64,000 nucleotides of DNA from Pictodentalium vernedei (GCA_031216915.1 CM062288.1:179206596-179270595); one strand, 5' to 3'. Positions 21,201 to 33,024 are shown, counted from the stretch's first letter. Program-made: numbers and translations. Notes: generated by a model not told the origin, from the sequence alone.

Positions 21201-24200
21201 AGCTTAACTTGACAAAGTCAAGATAAGCTATTGCCATCACGCGTGCGGAAGTCTGTTAGTCTGTGAGTCTGTGATGTCTGTTCACATTTTCCTTTAGCAC
21301 GGGCTACACCTCCGCAGTTCTTGTCTGATCGTCACAAAATTTCATATTGTCTAGATGAGAACGTCCCCTTTTGGTCATTATCGGGCAACCGGTATGGCTG
21401 CCCGAGCCCAAAACCCGAAAACCATTAGCACAGTCTACAGGTCGTATTTATGAAGGGATTTCATTGTAACTTGGTAGGATGCCTCTGTATAATGCCTAGA
21501 TGAGAACGTCCCCTTTTGGGCATGATCTGTCAACTGTGATGGCTGCCTAAGCCCGAAACCCAAAAACTTTTAGCACAGTCTGCAGGTTATGTTTAATGTG
21601 GAGGGATTTCATTGTAACTTGGTAGGATGACTCCTTATGATGTCTAGATGAGAATTTCCCCATTTGGGCATGATCTGCCAACCATGACGACTGCCCGAGC
21701 CCAAAACCCGAAATCCTTTAGCACAGTCTACAGGTCATATTTATTGGGGAATTTCATTGTAACTTGGTGGGTTGACTTCATACAATGTCTAGATGAGAAA
21801 GTCCCCTTTTGGACGTGATTGGGCAACTGTGATGGCTATAGGGGCCCGAAGCCCAAAAACCTTTAGCACAGTCTAGAGGTCATATTTATGAAAGGATTTC
21901 ATATCATTTCATTGTAACTTGGTAGGATGACTCCAAATAATGTCTAGATGGGAACGTCACATTTTGATCGCGATCATGCAGCCTTGATGGGTGCCGAAGC
22001 CCAAAAACCTTTAGCATAGGCAAAAGGTCATATTTATGGAAGGATTTCATTGTAACCTGTTAGGTTGACTCCATATAATGCCTCGATGATGACATCCCCT
22101 TTTGGTTGTGAATGGTCAGTTGTGATGGCTACAAGTGCCCGAAGCCCGAAAACCTTGAGCACAGTCTACAGGTCATATTTATGAAAGGATTTCATTGTAA
22201 CTTATTAGGATGATTCCAGATGATGCCCAGATGAGATTGTCCCCTATGGTTGTGATCATTCAGCCATGATGGCTGCCCGAGCCCGAAGCCCGAAAAACCT
22301 TTAGCACAGTCTAAAGGTCATATTTATGAAGGGATTTCATTGTAACTTGGTAGGTTAACTTCATATAATGTCTAGATGAGAACGTCCCCTTTTGGACATG
22401 ATTGGGCAACTGTGACGGCTTCAGGGGCCCAAAGCCCGAAAACCTTTAGCACAGTCTACAGGTCATATTTATGAGGGGATTTCATTGTAACTTGGTAGGA
22501 TGACTCCAAATAATGCCTAGATGAGAACTTCCCATTTTGATCGCGATCATTCAGCCTTGATGGGTGCCCGAGCCCAAAAACCTTTAGCATAGGTAAAAGG
22601 TCATATTTATGGAAGGATTTCATTGTAACCTATTAGGTTGACTCCATATAATGCCTAGATGGTGACATCCCCTTTTGGTCGTGATTGGTCATCTGTGATG
22701 GCTACAAGTGCCGAAGCCCAAAAACTGTGAGCACAGTCTACAGGTCATATTTATGAAGGGATTTCATTGTAACTTCGTAGGATCACTCCAGATGATGCCC
22801 AGATGAGATTGTCCCCTTTGGTTACGATCATTCAACCATGATGGCTGCCCGAAGCCCGAAAACCTTAAGCACAGTCTACAGGTCATATTTATGAAGGGGT
22901 CTCATTATAACTTGGTAGGTTGACTTCATATAATGTCTAGATGAGAACGTCCCCTTTTGGACATGATTGGGCAACTTTGACGGCAAAAGGTGCCCGAAGC
23001 CGGAAACCTTTAGCACAGACTACAGGTCATATTTATGAAGGGATTTCATTGTAACTTGGTAGGGTGTCTCCAAATAATGTCTAGATGAGAATGTCCCATT
23101 TTGGTCGTGATCATTCAGCCTTGATGGGTGCCCGAGCCCAAAAACCTTTAGTATAGGCAAAAGGTTATATTTATAGAAGGATTTCATTGTAACCTGTTAG
23201 GTTGACTCCATATAATGCCTAGATGAAGACATCCCCTTTTGGTCGTGATTGGTCAACTGTGATGGCTACAGGTACCGGAAGCCTGAAAACCTTGAGCACA
23301 GTCTACAGGTCATATTTATGGAGGGATTTCATTGTAACTTCGCAGGATCACTCCATATGATGCCCAGATGAGATTGTCCCCTTTGGTTGCGATCATTCAC
23401 CATGATGGCTGCCCGAGCCCGAAGCCCGAAAACCTTTAGCACAGTCTACAGGTCATATTTATGAAGAGATTTCATTGTAACTTGGTAGGTTGACTTCATA
23501 TAATGTCTAGATGAGAATGTCCCCTTTTGGACATGATTGGGCAACCGTGACGGCTTCAGGGGCCCAAAGCCCGAAAACGTTTAGAACAGTCTACAGGTCA
23601 TAATTATGAAGGGATTTCATTGTAGCTTGGTAGGATGACTCCAAATAGTGTCCAGATGAGAACGTCCCCTTTTGGTTACGATCATTCAGCCTTGATGGCT
23701 GCCCGAGCCCAAAAACCTTTAGCATGTCTGTAGGTCGTATTTATGGAAGGATTTCATTGTAACTTGTTAGGTTGGCTCCATATAATGCCTAGATGATGAC
23801 GTCCCCTTTTGAATGTGGTTGGTCAACTGTGATGGCTACAGTGCCTGAAGCCTGATATCTTGAGCACAGTCTACAGGTCATATTTATGAAGGGATTTCAT
23901 TGTAACTTCATAGGATCACTCCAGATGATGTCCAGATGAGAATGTCCCCTTTTGGTTGCGATCATTCATCCATGATGGCTGCCCAAGCTTAAAGCCCAAA
24001 AACCTTTAGCACAGTCTTCAGATCATATTTATGAAGGGATTTCAATGTAACTTGGCAGGTTGACTTCATGTAATGTCTAGATGAGAGCAGCCCCTTTTGG
24101 ACACCATTAGGCAACTGTTTTGGCTACAGGGGCTCAAAGCCCAAAAATCTTTAGCACAGTCCACAGGTGATATTTATGAACGGATTTCATTGTACCCTGG

Positions 24201-25080
24201 TAGGATGACTCTAAATAATGTCTAGATGAGAACGTCCCCTTTTGGTCGCGATCATTCAGCCTTGATGGCTGCCCGAACCCAAAACCCCAAAACCTTTAGC
24301 ATAGTCTATTGGTCATATTTATGGAAGGACTTCATTGTAACCCGTAAGTTTGACTCCACATAATGCCTAGATGATGACATCCCCTTTTGGTTGTGATTGG
24401 TCAGCTGTGATGGCTTCAGGGGCCCGAAGCCCAAAAACCTTGAGCACAGTCTACAGGTCATATTTATGAAGGGATTTCATTGTAACTTTGTAGGATCACT
24501 CCAGATGATGCCCAGATGAGAATGTCCCCTTTTGGTTGCGATCATTCAACCATGATGGCTGCCAGAGCCCAAAGCCCAAAAACCTTTAGCACAGTCTACA
24601 GGTCATATTTATGAAGGGATTTCATTGTAACTTGGTAGGTTGACTTCATATAATGTCAAGATGAGAACGTCCCCTTTGGACGCAATTGGGAAACTGACGG
24701 CTACAGGGTCCCGAAACCCGAAAACCTATAGCACAGTCTACAGGCCATATTTATGAAGGGATTTTAATGTAACTTGATAGGATGACTCGTTTTGGAATAA
24801 TTTCACTGTAACTTGGTAACTTTTGTTGATATACGTTAACTGTGAGGGCCACATACATTAACTGTGAGGTCATATTAACCCACCCCTCAGCTCTTTAGTA
24901 CAGTGTACACCTCATGTTATTTTTATCATAAACATAGCATACAGGGAACAGAAAAGAACATATTCCCAATTATCACAATTCTTGTCTTATTTCATAATCC
25001 TTTCATAAACATTGAACATTATCCTTTTCATCAAACACAACACACAAGTTAAGCTACAGTGTCATTGACACTTTCATTTT
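21201..25080 (+). mobile_element. HINE with higher-order repeat array (AGCTTAACTTG family), copy 2
   Basis: Begins after TTTTT with AGCTTAACTTGACAAAGTC. The inverted partner CAAGTTAAGCT is at about 25045..25055, then a hairpin AGTGTCATTGACACT (25058..25072) and TTCATTT. About 24 monomers of about 143 bp follow the same four-type order as copy 1, giving a higher-order period of about 570 bp seen roughly five times. The flanking unique 5' and 3' parts match copy 1 closely. No coding capacity. Confidence 0.85.
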
Positions 25081-25242
25081 TCGTTGAGTTGTGACAAAGT
25101 CAAACTCGACTTATAGTTTGAAGAATGGCGGGCGGGACGTAAACAATTGGTTTCCGGATGATAACTTGATAATCAGTTTCCTTGGAGTCATATTTGGGCT
25201 CACTGTGGAATTTTACCTTAGTGTAACATGAGGAATATTTTT
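25081..25242 (+). repeat. ~160-bp direct duplication spanning a HINE 5' boundary
   Basis: About 68 bp just upstream of the copy-2 HINE (21131..21200: GTTTCCCTGGAGTCATATTT to GAATATTTTT) recur almost unchanged at about 25173..25242. Between the end of the HINE and that second copy lie the first ~90 bp of the next HINE family (GTTGAGTTGTGACAAAGTC to GGATGATAACTTG), which then recurs in full from 25243. The simplest reading is a tandem duplication of a 160-bp segment, with the copy-2 HINE later landing at the internal boundary. Confidence 0.7.
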
Positions 25243-26294
25243 AGTTGAGTTGTGACAAAGTCAAACTCGACTTATAGTTTGATGAATGGTGGGCGGGCCA
25301 TAAACAATTGGTTTCCGGATGATAACTTGTTTATGAGACTTCATAGGTAGGCTGGCCTCGGTGAGAGGAAGAGCCTTATATATTTTGGACTTGGTCAAGG
25401 TCACAGTGACCTTTTACATACTAAATCATAAACAATTGGTTTCCGGATGCTAACTTGACTATGGTTGAACCCACATTCATGAAACTTCATACATAGGTTG
25501 ACCTTGGTGAGAGGAAGAACCCTATTAATTTTGGACTTCCTAGGTGAAAAGTCAAGGTCACAGTGACCCTGAACATAGTAATCAAAACAATTGGTTTCCA
25601 GACGATAACTTCATAATGGTTTGACCCACATTCATGAAACTTCGTATGTAGGTTGGCCTTGATGAGAGTAAGAACCCTATCTATATTGGATGTGCTAGGT
25701 CAAGGTCATAGTGACCCTGAACATAGTAAATCGTAAACAATTGATTTCTGCATGATAACTTGATAATGGTTCAACTCACAATCATGAATCTTCATAGGTA
25801 GGTTGGCCTTGGTAAGAGGAAGAACCCTATATATTGGACTTGTTAGGTTAAAGGTCAAGGTCACAATGACCATGAATATAGTAAATCGTAAACTATTGGT
25901 TTCCGGATGATAATTTGACAAGGGTTCAAACTATATTCCTGAAACTTCATAGCTTTGTTGGCCTTAGTGAGAGGAAGAACCCTATGTAGATTGGATACGC
26001 TAGGTCAAAGGTCAAGGTCACAGTGACCTTGAACATACTAAATCATAAACAATTGGTTTCTGTATGATAACTTGACAATGGTTCAACCCACATATGTGAA
26101 ACTTCAAATATAGGTTGGCCTTGGTGAGAGGAAGAATCCTTTTTATTTTGGATGCGAGATGAACGGTCATGGTCACTGTGACCCTGAACATAGTAAATCA
26201 TAAACAATTGGTTTCCTGACGATAAGTTGATAATGATTAAACCCACTTTTGTGCTGTCACAACTCGACATTGGATCGGTGATCCTATCAGCATT
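25243..26294 (+). mobile_element. HINE, AGTTGAGTTGTGACA family
   Basis: The start AGTTGAGTTGTGACAAAGTC (after TTTTT) pairs with the inverted TGTCACAACTCGAC at about 26255..26268. A hairpin GGATC-GGT-GATCC (26272..26284) follows. About six monomers of about 153 bp carry AACAATTGGTTTCCGGATGA, AGGTTGGCCTTGGTGAGAGG and GTCAAGGTCACAGTGACC. The first ~90 bp also exist as a partial copy immediately upstream. Confidence 0.8.
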
Positions 26295-27027
26295 TTAAAA
26301 AAAATCTTCAGATTCATTTGTCAGAATCTTTTGCTATTTGGTATGTAGTATCCTTAGTGGAGTGATATTCAAGTTTGTTCAAATCAAGTCCCTCGGTGAA
26401 TATTTGGGCTCACTATGGGAGCCTGAAGTTTAACTTGGTGCAGCATGAAGAAATTTATTTAAAAATCTTCTTCAGATCTACCAGTCTAAACCTTGATAAT
26501 TGGTATACTGCATCTTTTTTTTCTTTTTCTTTTTTTCTAGGGGGACAAATTAAGTCCCTGGAGTCATATTTGGGCTCACAGACAGAATTTGAACTTAGTT
26601 TAACATGAGGGATATTTTTTAAAAATCTTTTTCAGATCCATCAGTTAGAATCTTTTGATATTTGGTATGCAGCATCCTTAGTGGGGTGGGATTCAAGTTT
26701 GTTCAAATCAAGTCCTTGGGTTCATATTTAGGCTCCCTCAGGGAACCAGATTTTTAATGTCGTGCAACATGAGAAAATTTATTTTAAAATCTTCTTCAGA
26801 TCTACCAGTCAAAATCTCTTGATATTCTGCATCTTAAGGGGATCAGCTTTAAGTTTGTTCAAATTAAGTTCCTGGAGTCAAATTTGGGCTCACTTTGGGT
26901 GCCCGAATTTTAACTTTGTGTAATATGAGTAAAATTTAAAAAAAAATCTTCTTCAGATCCATGAGTCAGAATTTTTTGATATTTGATATGTAGCATCCTT
27001 AGTGGGTTGAGATTCAAGTTTGTTTAA

Positions 27028-27258
27028 CCCTTGAAGGCCCATTTCCGACTTTTACGTTCTCAGAAAGGGTACCCTTAACATGCAATCATGAGGAGATCCT
27101 GCTGAAAATAGGCATATTATCTTGGCAGTAGTTTCAAGTCAAGTCTTGGCTGCCTAAATGGGCAACCAAGACTTGTTTAGAAGTTACTGCTTAGCTACTG
27201 GCAATGTGCAGGTGGTGGTCTAGCAGGTATTCAAGGAATTTCTCCTGGTCCTTAAGGG
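27028..27258. mobile_element. TTAA MITE (piggyBac-type), second family
   Basis: Flanked by TTAA (27024..27027 and 27259..27262), with ends CCCTTGAAGG and CCTTAAGGG. At 231 bp it is non-coding. A partial inner inverted repeat is visible: CAAGTCTTGGCTGCC against GGGCAACCAAGACTTG around TAAAT. Removing it restores the host monomer phrase CAAGTTTGTTTAAACATGTCCC, so the insertion is clean. Confidence 0.85.
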
Positions 27259-28439
27259 TTAAACATGTCCCTGGGTTCATATTTGGGCTCCCTATAAGGA
27301 CCTGAATTCTAACTTGATGCAATAAGAGGTAAGAAATTTTTTTATATACCCCCCTTCATCTTGGAATGTCTGAATTTTTGCCGTAGATTTTCTCAGATGT
27401 TTATGGGTCGATTCCTTTGAAAGTAGGTATCAGTGTTCACTATCATGGAATCCTGTGCATCTGCGATTATAGTTTTGATTAGACTTTTTTTCCAGAGTTA
27501 TGTGACTTTTCGTCTTGGAAAGCCTGAAATGCCTAGAATTTTGTCTGGAGATTTTCTCGGATGTTTGTGGATCGATTCCTTTGAAACTTGGAAAGTATGT
27601 TCACTACCATGGGAACCTGTGCACCTGTGATTATACTTTTAATCAGACTTTTTTCACAGAGTTTTGCCCCTTTTTGTCTTAAAATGCCTGAATTTTGTGC
27701 AGAGATTTTCTCAGATGTTTATGGGTCGATTTCTTTGAAACGTGGTATGGATGTTTACTACCATGGGAACCTGTACATAAACGATTATAGTTTTGATCAG
27801 ACTTTTTTTTGCATTCTGTGTTAGGTAAAGGATTAAAAATCTTCTTCACTTCTACCAGTCAGAATCTTTTGATATTTGATATGAAGCATCCTTAGTTGGT
27901 TCAGATTTAAATTTCTTCAAATTAAGTCCCTATGGTCATATTTGGGCTCGTCATTAGAGCTTGAATTTTAACTTAGTGTAATAAGGGGAATATTCTTTTT
28001 TTTGCTGAAGTCTCCCCCCCCCCCCCCCCCCCCCCCCCTTGAGAAACTCAGGAAGTGAAGCAGTGCTTGTTTACTCACAGTTGGTATGCCTATATTGGAA
28101 ACTTGAAAATACTGGAAAACGGGGTGTAACAATTTTTAGTCCTGGAAAAGTACTGGAGAAACTATATCTGGTTGGTAAATACTGGAAATATACTTGAATT
28201 TTAATTTTCTATGCCCTACTTACTATTGTTTTCCCCTAAACAACTGCTACTTGCATGATAGATTGCGGCTATCGGCCATAGATGATGCTGAGTATGGGCC
28301 TTATGCAGCTGGTGTTATGTAACACAGTAGATTTTAAAGTCCTTGTCATTATTTATGAGCACTGGTTACCATTATCAAGCCATCTTCCTGTTTTATAACT
28401 TGAAAGCCATTTTTTGCTTTTTCTGACATAATTTTTGTA

Positions 28440-28700
28440 ACATGTTGATGTGGAAATGGAAGGAGTGTGTTCTTTCAATGAATCGTAGTTGAAGAAAGAT
28501 GACTATCAAGTATGGTTGCCTCCAGTTATCAACGACAAGAAACCAGCTAAGTGTACTGCATGTTCAAAAAACTTTGATGTTGGAAATATGGGTGAATATG
28601 CAGTTAAATGCCACACCAAAGGAAAAATAGCATTTAGATGTAATGAAAAGGAAAGAAGGTCAAGGAATTATAAATGTGAGAACGTTTTTCAATGTTTCAA
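28440..28700 (+). pseudogene. Fragment of a transposase-type zinc finger (BED/hAT-like)
   Basis: The frame reads LKKDDYQVWLPPVINDKKPA, then KCTACSKNFDVGNMGEYAVK and CHTKGK. This C-x2-C ... N-M-G ... H-like pattern is typical of the N-terminal zinc finger of hAT-type transposases and of host proteins derived from them. An in-frame stop precedes the lysine pair, and the segment loses similarity after about 28620. I see no downstream catalytic domain. It could be a broken transposon remnant or an exon of an exapted gene; the first is likelier. Confidence 0.55.
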
Positions 28701-28749
28701 ATTCATGATAGTATTAGTCCCTCAAAAACTTAGATACCTACTCAACCTG

Positions 28750-29032
28750 ATGTGCAGAATATGTGACCTTAACCCTTTACCCAACGAATTGCCCGCATCC
28801 GCCCGCGTAATATGCAAATTCAGCAGTTGAAAAAATATTATTTTTCAAAACATTTCAACAAAACCATATCATGTGACCCCTCGTTGGAACGAGCTCGTCG
28901 AGCTCGTTCCAACGAGGGGGTCACATGATATGGTTTTGATGAAATTTTTTGAAAAAATGATATTTAAAATAATAAATTTTGATATCGTCTGCGTTGGGTA
29001 AAGGGTTAAACACCAATAAATAAATAAAAAAT
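28750..29032 (+). mobile_element. SINE 3' tail split by a TTAA MITE
   Basis: The SINE tail TGTGCAGAATATGTGACC runs to TTAA at 28769..28772, is interrupted, and resumes at TTAAACACCAATAAATAAAT from 29006. Only the last ~45 bp of the SINE are recognisable. Confidence 0.8.
28773..29005. mobile_element. TTAA MITE (piggyBac-type), copy 2 of the hairpin family
   Basis: Flanked by TTAA (28769..28772 and 29006..29009) with ends CCCTTTACCCAACG and CGTTGGGTAAAGGG, better matched than in copy 1 at 2971..3211. The central hairpin is again present (ATCATGTGACCCCTCGTTGG and its complement), nearly perfect. The two copies differ at scattered sites, mainly in CG/TG or CG/CA pairs. The target is the SINE tail, which gives a relative date: later than that SINE. 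Confidence 0.9.
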
Positions 29033-29289
29033 GTTGGAACTCAATGGTTGAGGATGGAAGGGGGGAGGGGGCAGGTTTGGCCTTCCGAGAGTTACGAAGG
29101 CCTACATGCAGTGGTTAACCAATGTTCGGTAATCGCATCCAACATCAGCCGATTTTAAGCCATCAGTTAACCATTTGTAGAAGTGTTTGAACATCAGTTC
29201 ATGCCGATGGTTACATGGAATACCAGGGGATTAAAATTGTACATATTTATTATTCATGACCTCGTACAAGCAGTAACAATTCCCTTACA

Positions 29290-29800
29290 TTTCAGCGGTG
29301 TTTCTGCAGTGTCTTCACAGTTTCTCTGCAGTGTGGGTAGGATAGGCGTCAGCAGTGTACACTGCCATGGCAGTGTAGGTCTTAGCAGAATGTTAGCAGT
29401 GTGTCAGCAGTGTCTTTGCAGTGGTCTGACAGTGTCGTTCCAATTATTTAAATGAGCTTGGTAGTGGTCTTGCAGTGGTCTGATAGTGTCTTTGCAGTGT
29501 ATGGCAAGACCACTGGCAATTATGGTTGGAAGTGTTTCAGCAGTGTTGTTCCAATTATTTGGCAGTGGTCTAGCAGTACTAGTGGACCTGTAGCATCTTG
29601 GCAGTATAGGGTATGGCAGTGTTTCAGCAGTGTCCCAGCAGTGTTTTGACAGTGTAGGGTATGGCAGTGTTTCAGCAGTGTCCCGGCAGTGTTTTGGTAG
29701 TGTAAGTTATGATAGTCTTCTGGTTGTATATATTTATAGCAAGAGTACTGCCATTGCAGGGTTTCACAGTACCTGGCAGTGTCATTGCAGTGTATGCTTT
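29290..29800. repeat. Cluster of GCAGTGT motifs, cluster 1
   Basis: From TTCAGCGGTGTTTCTGCAGT the interval is full of CAGCAGTGT, GGCAGTGT and TGCAGTGG words at irregular spacing. A second cluster with the same opening phrase lies at 44931..45170. Such dense subterminal motif arrays are common in DNA transposons, but no terminal inverted repeat was found. The small reading frames across it are low-complexity. Confidence 0.65.
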
Positions 29801-30995
29801 GGGAACCGCAATTGTTACTCTACATGTATGCAACTTCAGTGAATGTACTGCCATTGCTGGGTTTGGCAGTTTCCATATCCGGATAGTGTATCCTGAAATG
29901 CTAGACATTAGACTTTTCAATCAATGCACCATGGTAAAGTAAGGGAGTGCAGTCACCCAGTGGTTAGCATGTTGCGATCATGTGGTCAAGAGCTTGCATG
30001 TACCCTAATGCATATAGCATAAACGAATAGAATCCAGATTCAGCTACTATGTAGTTACTGTTACAGCTGTTTCAAATTATCTGGATGCTATATCGGTATC
30101 TTCTCTCTAAAATGGATGTCCATACCACTGATCAGAATCTTTTGATACTTGATATACAGCATCCATAGTGTGGTCAGACACAAGTGTGTTCAAACTAAGC
30201 CCCTCGGCTCATATTTGGGCTCAATACAGGATCCCAAATCTTAACTTTGTGTAATATGGGGAATAAGCTTTAAAAATCTTCCTCAGAACCACTAGTCCGA
30301 ATCTTTTAATAATTCGTATACATCATTGTTACGAGAGTCTGATTCAAGTCCCTCAGTTTTAACCTGTTTGAATTTTTCTCTGGAAATCTAGGGAATTCTG
30401 GGAAAAAAACTGGGTCTTTTTCATGTCCGGAAATCCAGGTAATTCCAGAGAATGTCAAGTCAAGAAAATTAGGAAAACCAGGATTCTGCAGTATTGGCCA
30501 TCCTAGAATTCCAGGTTTTAAACAAATCTGAGCACAAATTTCTGAATTTCCAGACTTCTATTTGATGCTTTCAAGATTAATTCCTGATTTCCCAGAATTC
30601 AACTTTGTTTTATAACAACAAAATTCCTGATTTTTTCGGAATACCTGAACTTCAGTTTTATTTTGTCAGAACAGAATTCTTGATTTTCCGTGTTTCCCAG
30701 AAATCAGTATTTGCTACAAATAATAATATAATTGGTTCCCTGAGGCAGAGAAATTCACACCTCAGTAAAGCAATTTTTACAGCTGATTTAGAATCAAGAA
30801 TCTCTTGAATTCATCGATATATCATTATTGTTTTCAACCCTTTAGTTAAAAGGGTTTTTAATGACTATACTTGCTTCAGATTTTTGTTGTATAACAAGAT
30901 ATTTTCATTTTTTTTTTTGCTTCGAAAGCATAGCTTATGGCCCACTCATGAAATGAGCTCAACTAGCAGGTTCCACTGAGTGGTCACCATCACGA
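29800..30995. other. Mixed non-coding stretch with one array fragment
   Basis: Around 30130..30360 there are one to two monomers of the 155-bp array (CAGAATCTTTTGATAC, TATTTGGGCTC). Around 30360..30720 a run of GGAAATCNAGG/AATTCCNG words suggests an old degenerate short repeat. No gene is supported. Confidence 0.4.
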
Positions 30996-30996
30996 T

Positions 30997-31234
30997 ACAG
31001 TACAGCTGCCATGAGCAGGTCATAATCCATGCATGGGCACTGGGCAGTAATGTCCATGCATGTGTTTACCAGGAAATAAAAATCATCATCGAAGCACTGG
31101 GTTGTACCTGGTGCTTCATTAATTAAATTTTTGATAACTATTCCTATCATTAGTGATTCGAATCTAATATTATTGCATCTGTGCAAATATTGTCCCCCTG
31201 TTGAAAGTGACCAGTCCACAGCAGCTGTACTGTA
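30997..31234. mobile_element. Foldback MITE, copy 1 (ACAGTACAGCTGC ends)
   Basis: The left end ACAGTACAGCTGCC and right end GCAGCTGTACTGT are inverted. The interior holds a hairpin around GAAGCACTGGGTTGTACCTG / GTGCTTCATT. A second copy is at 34426..34650, and one arm recurs in reverse at about 33025..33165. Target duplications were not resolved. Confidence 0.65.
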
Positions 31235-31239
31235 AGCTA

Positions 31240-32030
31240 TTGTTTTTTAAACCAAAAATGAAAAAATAATAAAATATATGAATTGTAATTTGCATGAAAT
31301 GTCCTGAACAGTTTGGGTTGTTACTTTGATAAAGGTTTAAAAGATAATTCTATTCCCACTTTCATGATAAATGTAAGACCTGTTCCTTACCCATACTTTT
31401 GCTGAAGCTGTATTTGACATCATCATCATTGTAAATTCTGTTAGGCAGTCTCTATTTGGACAAAACTCTGGACCCATTCCCCTTGCAAACTGTGTCCCAG
31501 ACTACTAGCCTCCAAGCTTAACTACATGTACTATGTAGGACCCACTAAGTTGACCTTTCTGGTTGAAGTAATTTCCCTTTGGAGTCAAGGACTGGAAGCT
31601 CTCAGAGCATGTTGATTGGATATGTGAAGCAAGTTTGCAAGTCTTTGACAAATTCGAAATGTTCAAAAGTTTTGTAGTATCAGCCAGTTCGTCAATGTGC
31701 CTCCCACCCATTCTAGAGGCAGTGAATGTTAAAAGTAGATCGTTTGCAAGTATAGTTATTTATTATCAACAGATCGAAAACTGGAACATATTATTGATGT
31801 TTGCATTATTGTACCAAGAAGAAATACTGACAAAATGTGAGAGCACTTCATAAGCAGTGTCGCTGTGGCATTTTCATTAATTCTCATAAATCAGTTACTT
31901 GTTCAACTAAAAGAAGGATTCAATTTCAATCTATGGTTAGTTAACACAACAGAGGAATTACGTTTTTTTAATTATTTATGACTTTGCTGTCCATGCCAGA
32001 TGATTTTTTTCCAGTATTGGGCTGCTACCA
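31240..32030. other. Non-coding stretch, nothing recognised
   Basis: No supported gene. The phrase TTGGATATGTGAAGCA at about 31616 recurs near 34762, so part of this stretch belongs to the same repeat family as the foldback elements nearby. Confidence 0.4.
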
Positions 32031-33010
32031 CAGAAATAATGCCCAGATTTTCAATAATGGAAAAATAGGTAGTCCAAATATCAACCTTGGGATTTGATTT
32101 AAACAAACTTGAAGGATGTTCTATACCAAATATCAAAAGATTCTTACTGGTAATTCTGGAGAAAAAGATTTAGAGAATATTACCCAAATTTGCCCTCTCA
32201 CCCATATGGTACACAAATAACAATCCAAGGAGTTTATTTTAACAAATTGAATCTGAACCCTCAAAGGATGCTGTATATCAAATATAGAAAGATTCTGATT
32301 GTATTTCAAAAAGTAGATTTTTAAAGATTATTCCTCATATTGTACTAAGGTAAAATTCAGACTTCAATAGAGAGCCCAAATATTAACCCAGGGCCTTGAT
32401 TTGAAAAACTTAGCTGACTTCCCTAAGGATGCTGTATACCAAATATCAAAAGATTCTGACTGGTGGATCTGAAGAAGATTTTTAAAATTTGGGCTACCAT
32501 AGGGAGCACGAATTTAAAATTTGGGCTACCATAGGGAGCCCAAATATTAACCCAGGTACTTGATTTGAACAGTCTTGAATATGATCCCCCAGATTTGTTG
32601 CATACCAAATATGAAATGAATCTGACTGGTGGATCTGAAGAAGATTTTTAAAGACATTTTCTCATATTGCACGAAGTTAAACTTTTGGCTCCAACAGAGA
32701 GTCCAAAGATTAACCCAGGGACCTTATTTGAACAAACTAATCTGACCCCTTACCATGATGTATACCAAACATTAAAAGATTCTGACTTGTGGTTCTGAAG
32801 AAGATTTTTTTAGAAGATTATTCCCCATATTGCTGTAAGTTAAAAAAATTTGGCTCTCATCTTGAGCCCAAATGTGAACCAAGGGGCTTCATTTTAACAA
32901 ACTTGTATCTGAGACTCCCATGGGTGGCTGGGTACTGCATACCAAATATCAAATGATTCTGATCAGTGGTTCTAGAGAAAATTTGTTTTTAAATTTTTGC
33001 AAATGTGCTG
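32030..33010 (-). repeat. 155-bp monomer array, minus orientation
   Basis: About six monomers of the family seen at 26280..27020, here reverse-complemented (ACCAAATATCAAAAGATTCT, GGATCTGAAGAAGATTTTTA, GAGCCCAAATATTAACCC). No terminal structure or microsatellite is visible, so it looks like a fragment of a HINE array. Confidence 0.65.
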
Positions 33011-33024
33011 ACACAGCATTTGTT

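Larger units (their letters stand above)
20683..28015 (+). mobile_element. Large tandem-array element (HINE-like) with several insertions
   Basis: Starts AGTTCACCTGAGTGAAGCTC, close in form to the AGCTCACCTG start at 36153, then a CCATC-type microsatellite. Monomers of about 155 bp contain CAGTCAGAATCTTTTGATAT, TTTGGTATGCAGCATC, GATTCAAGTTTGTTCAAATC and TATTTGGGCTC. They are seen at 20800..21200, 26280..27020, 27263..27330 and 27830..28000. In between lie a higher-order-repeat HINE (21201..25080), a second HINE (25243..26294), a TTAA MITE (27028..27258) and a foreign three-monomer array (27340..27836, recurrent ATTTTCTCAGATGTTTATGG). A C-run of 23 or so ends the region. The 3' terminal structure was not found, so the right limit is a guess. 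Confidence 0.55.

Noticed and set aside
11400-25000. CRISPR-like regular repeats
   Set aside because: Units are ~143 bp, diverged and contiguous without spacers, and the context is animal intron DNA.
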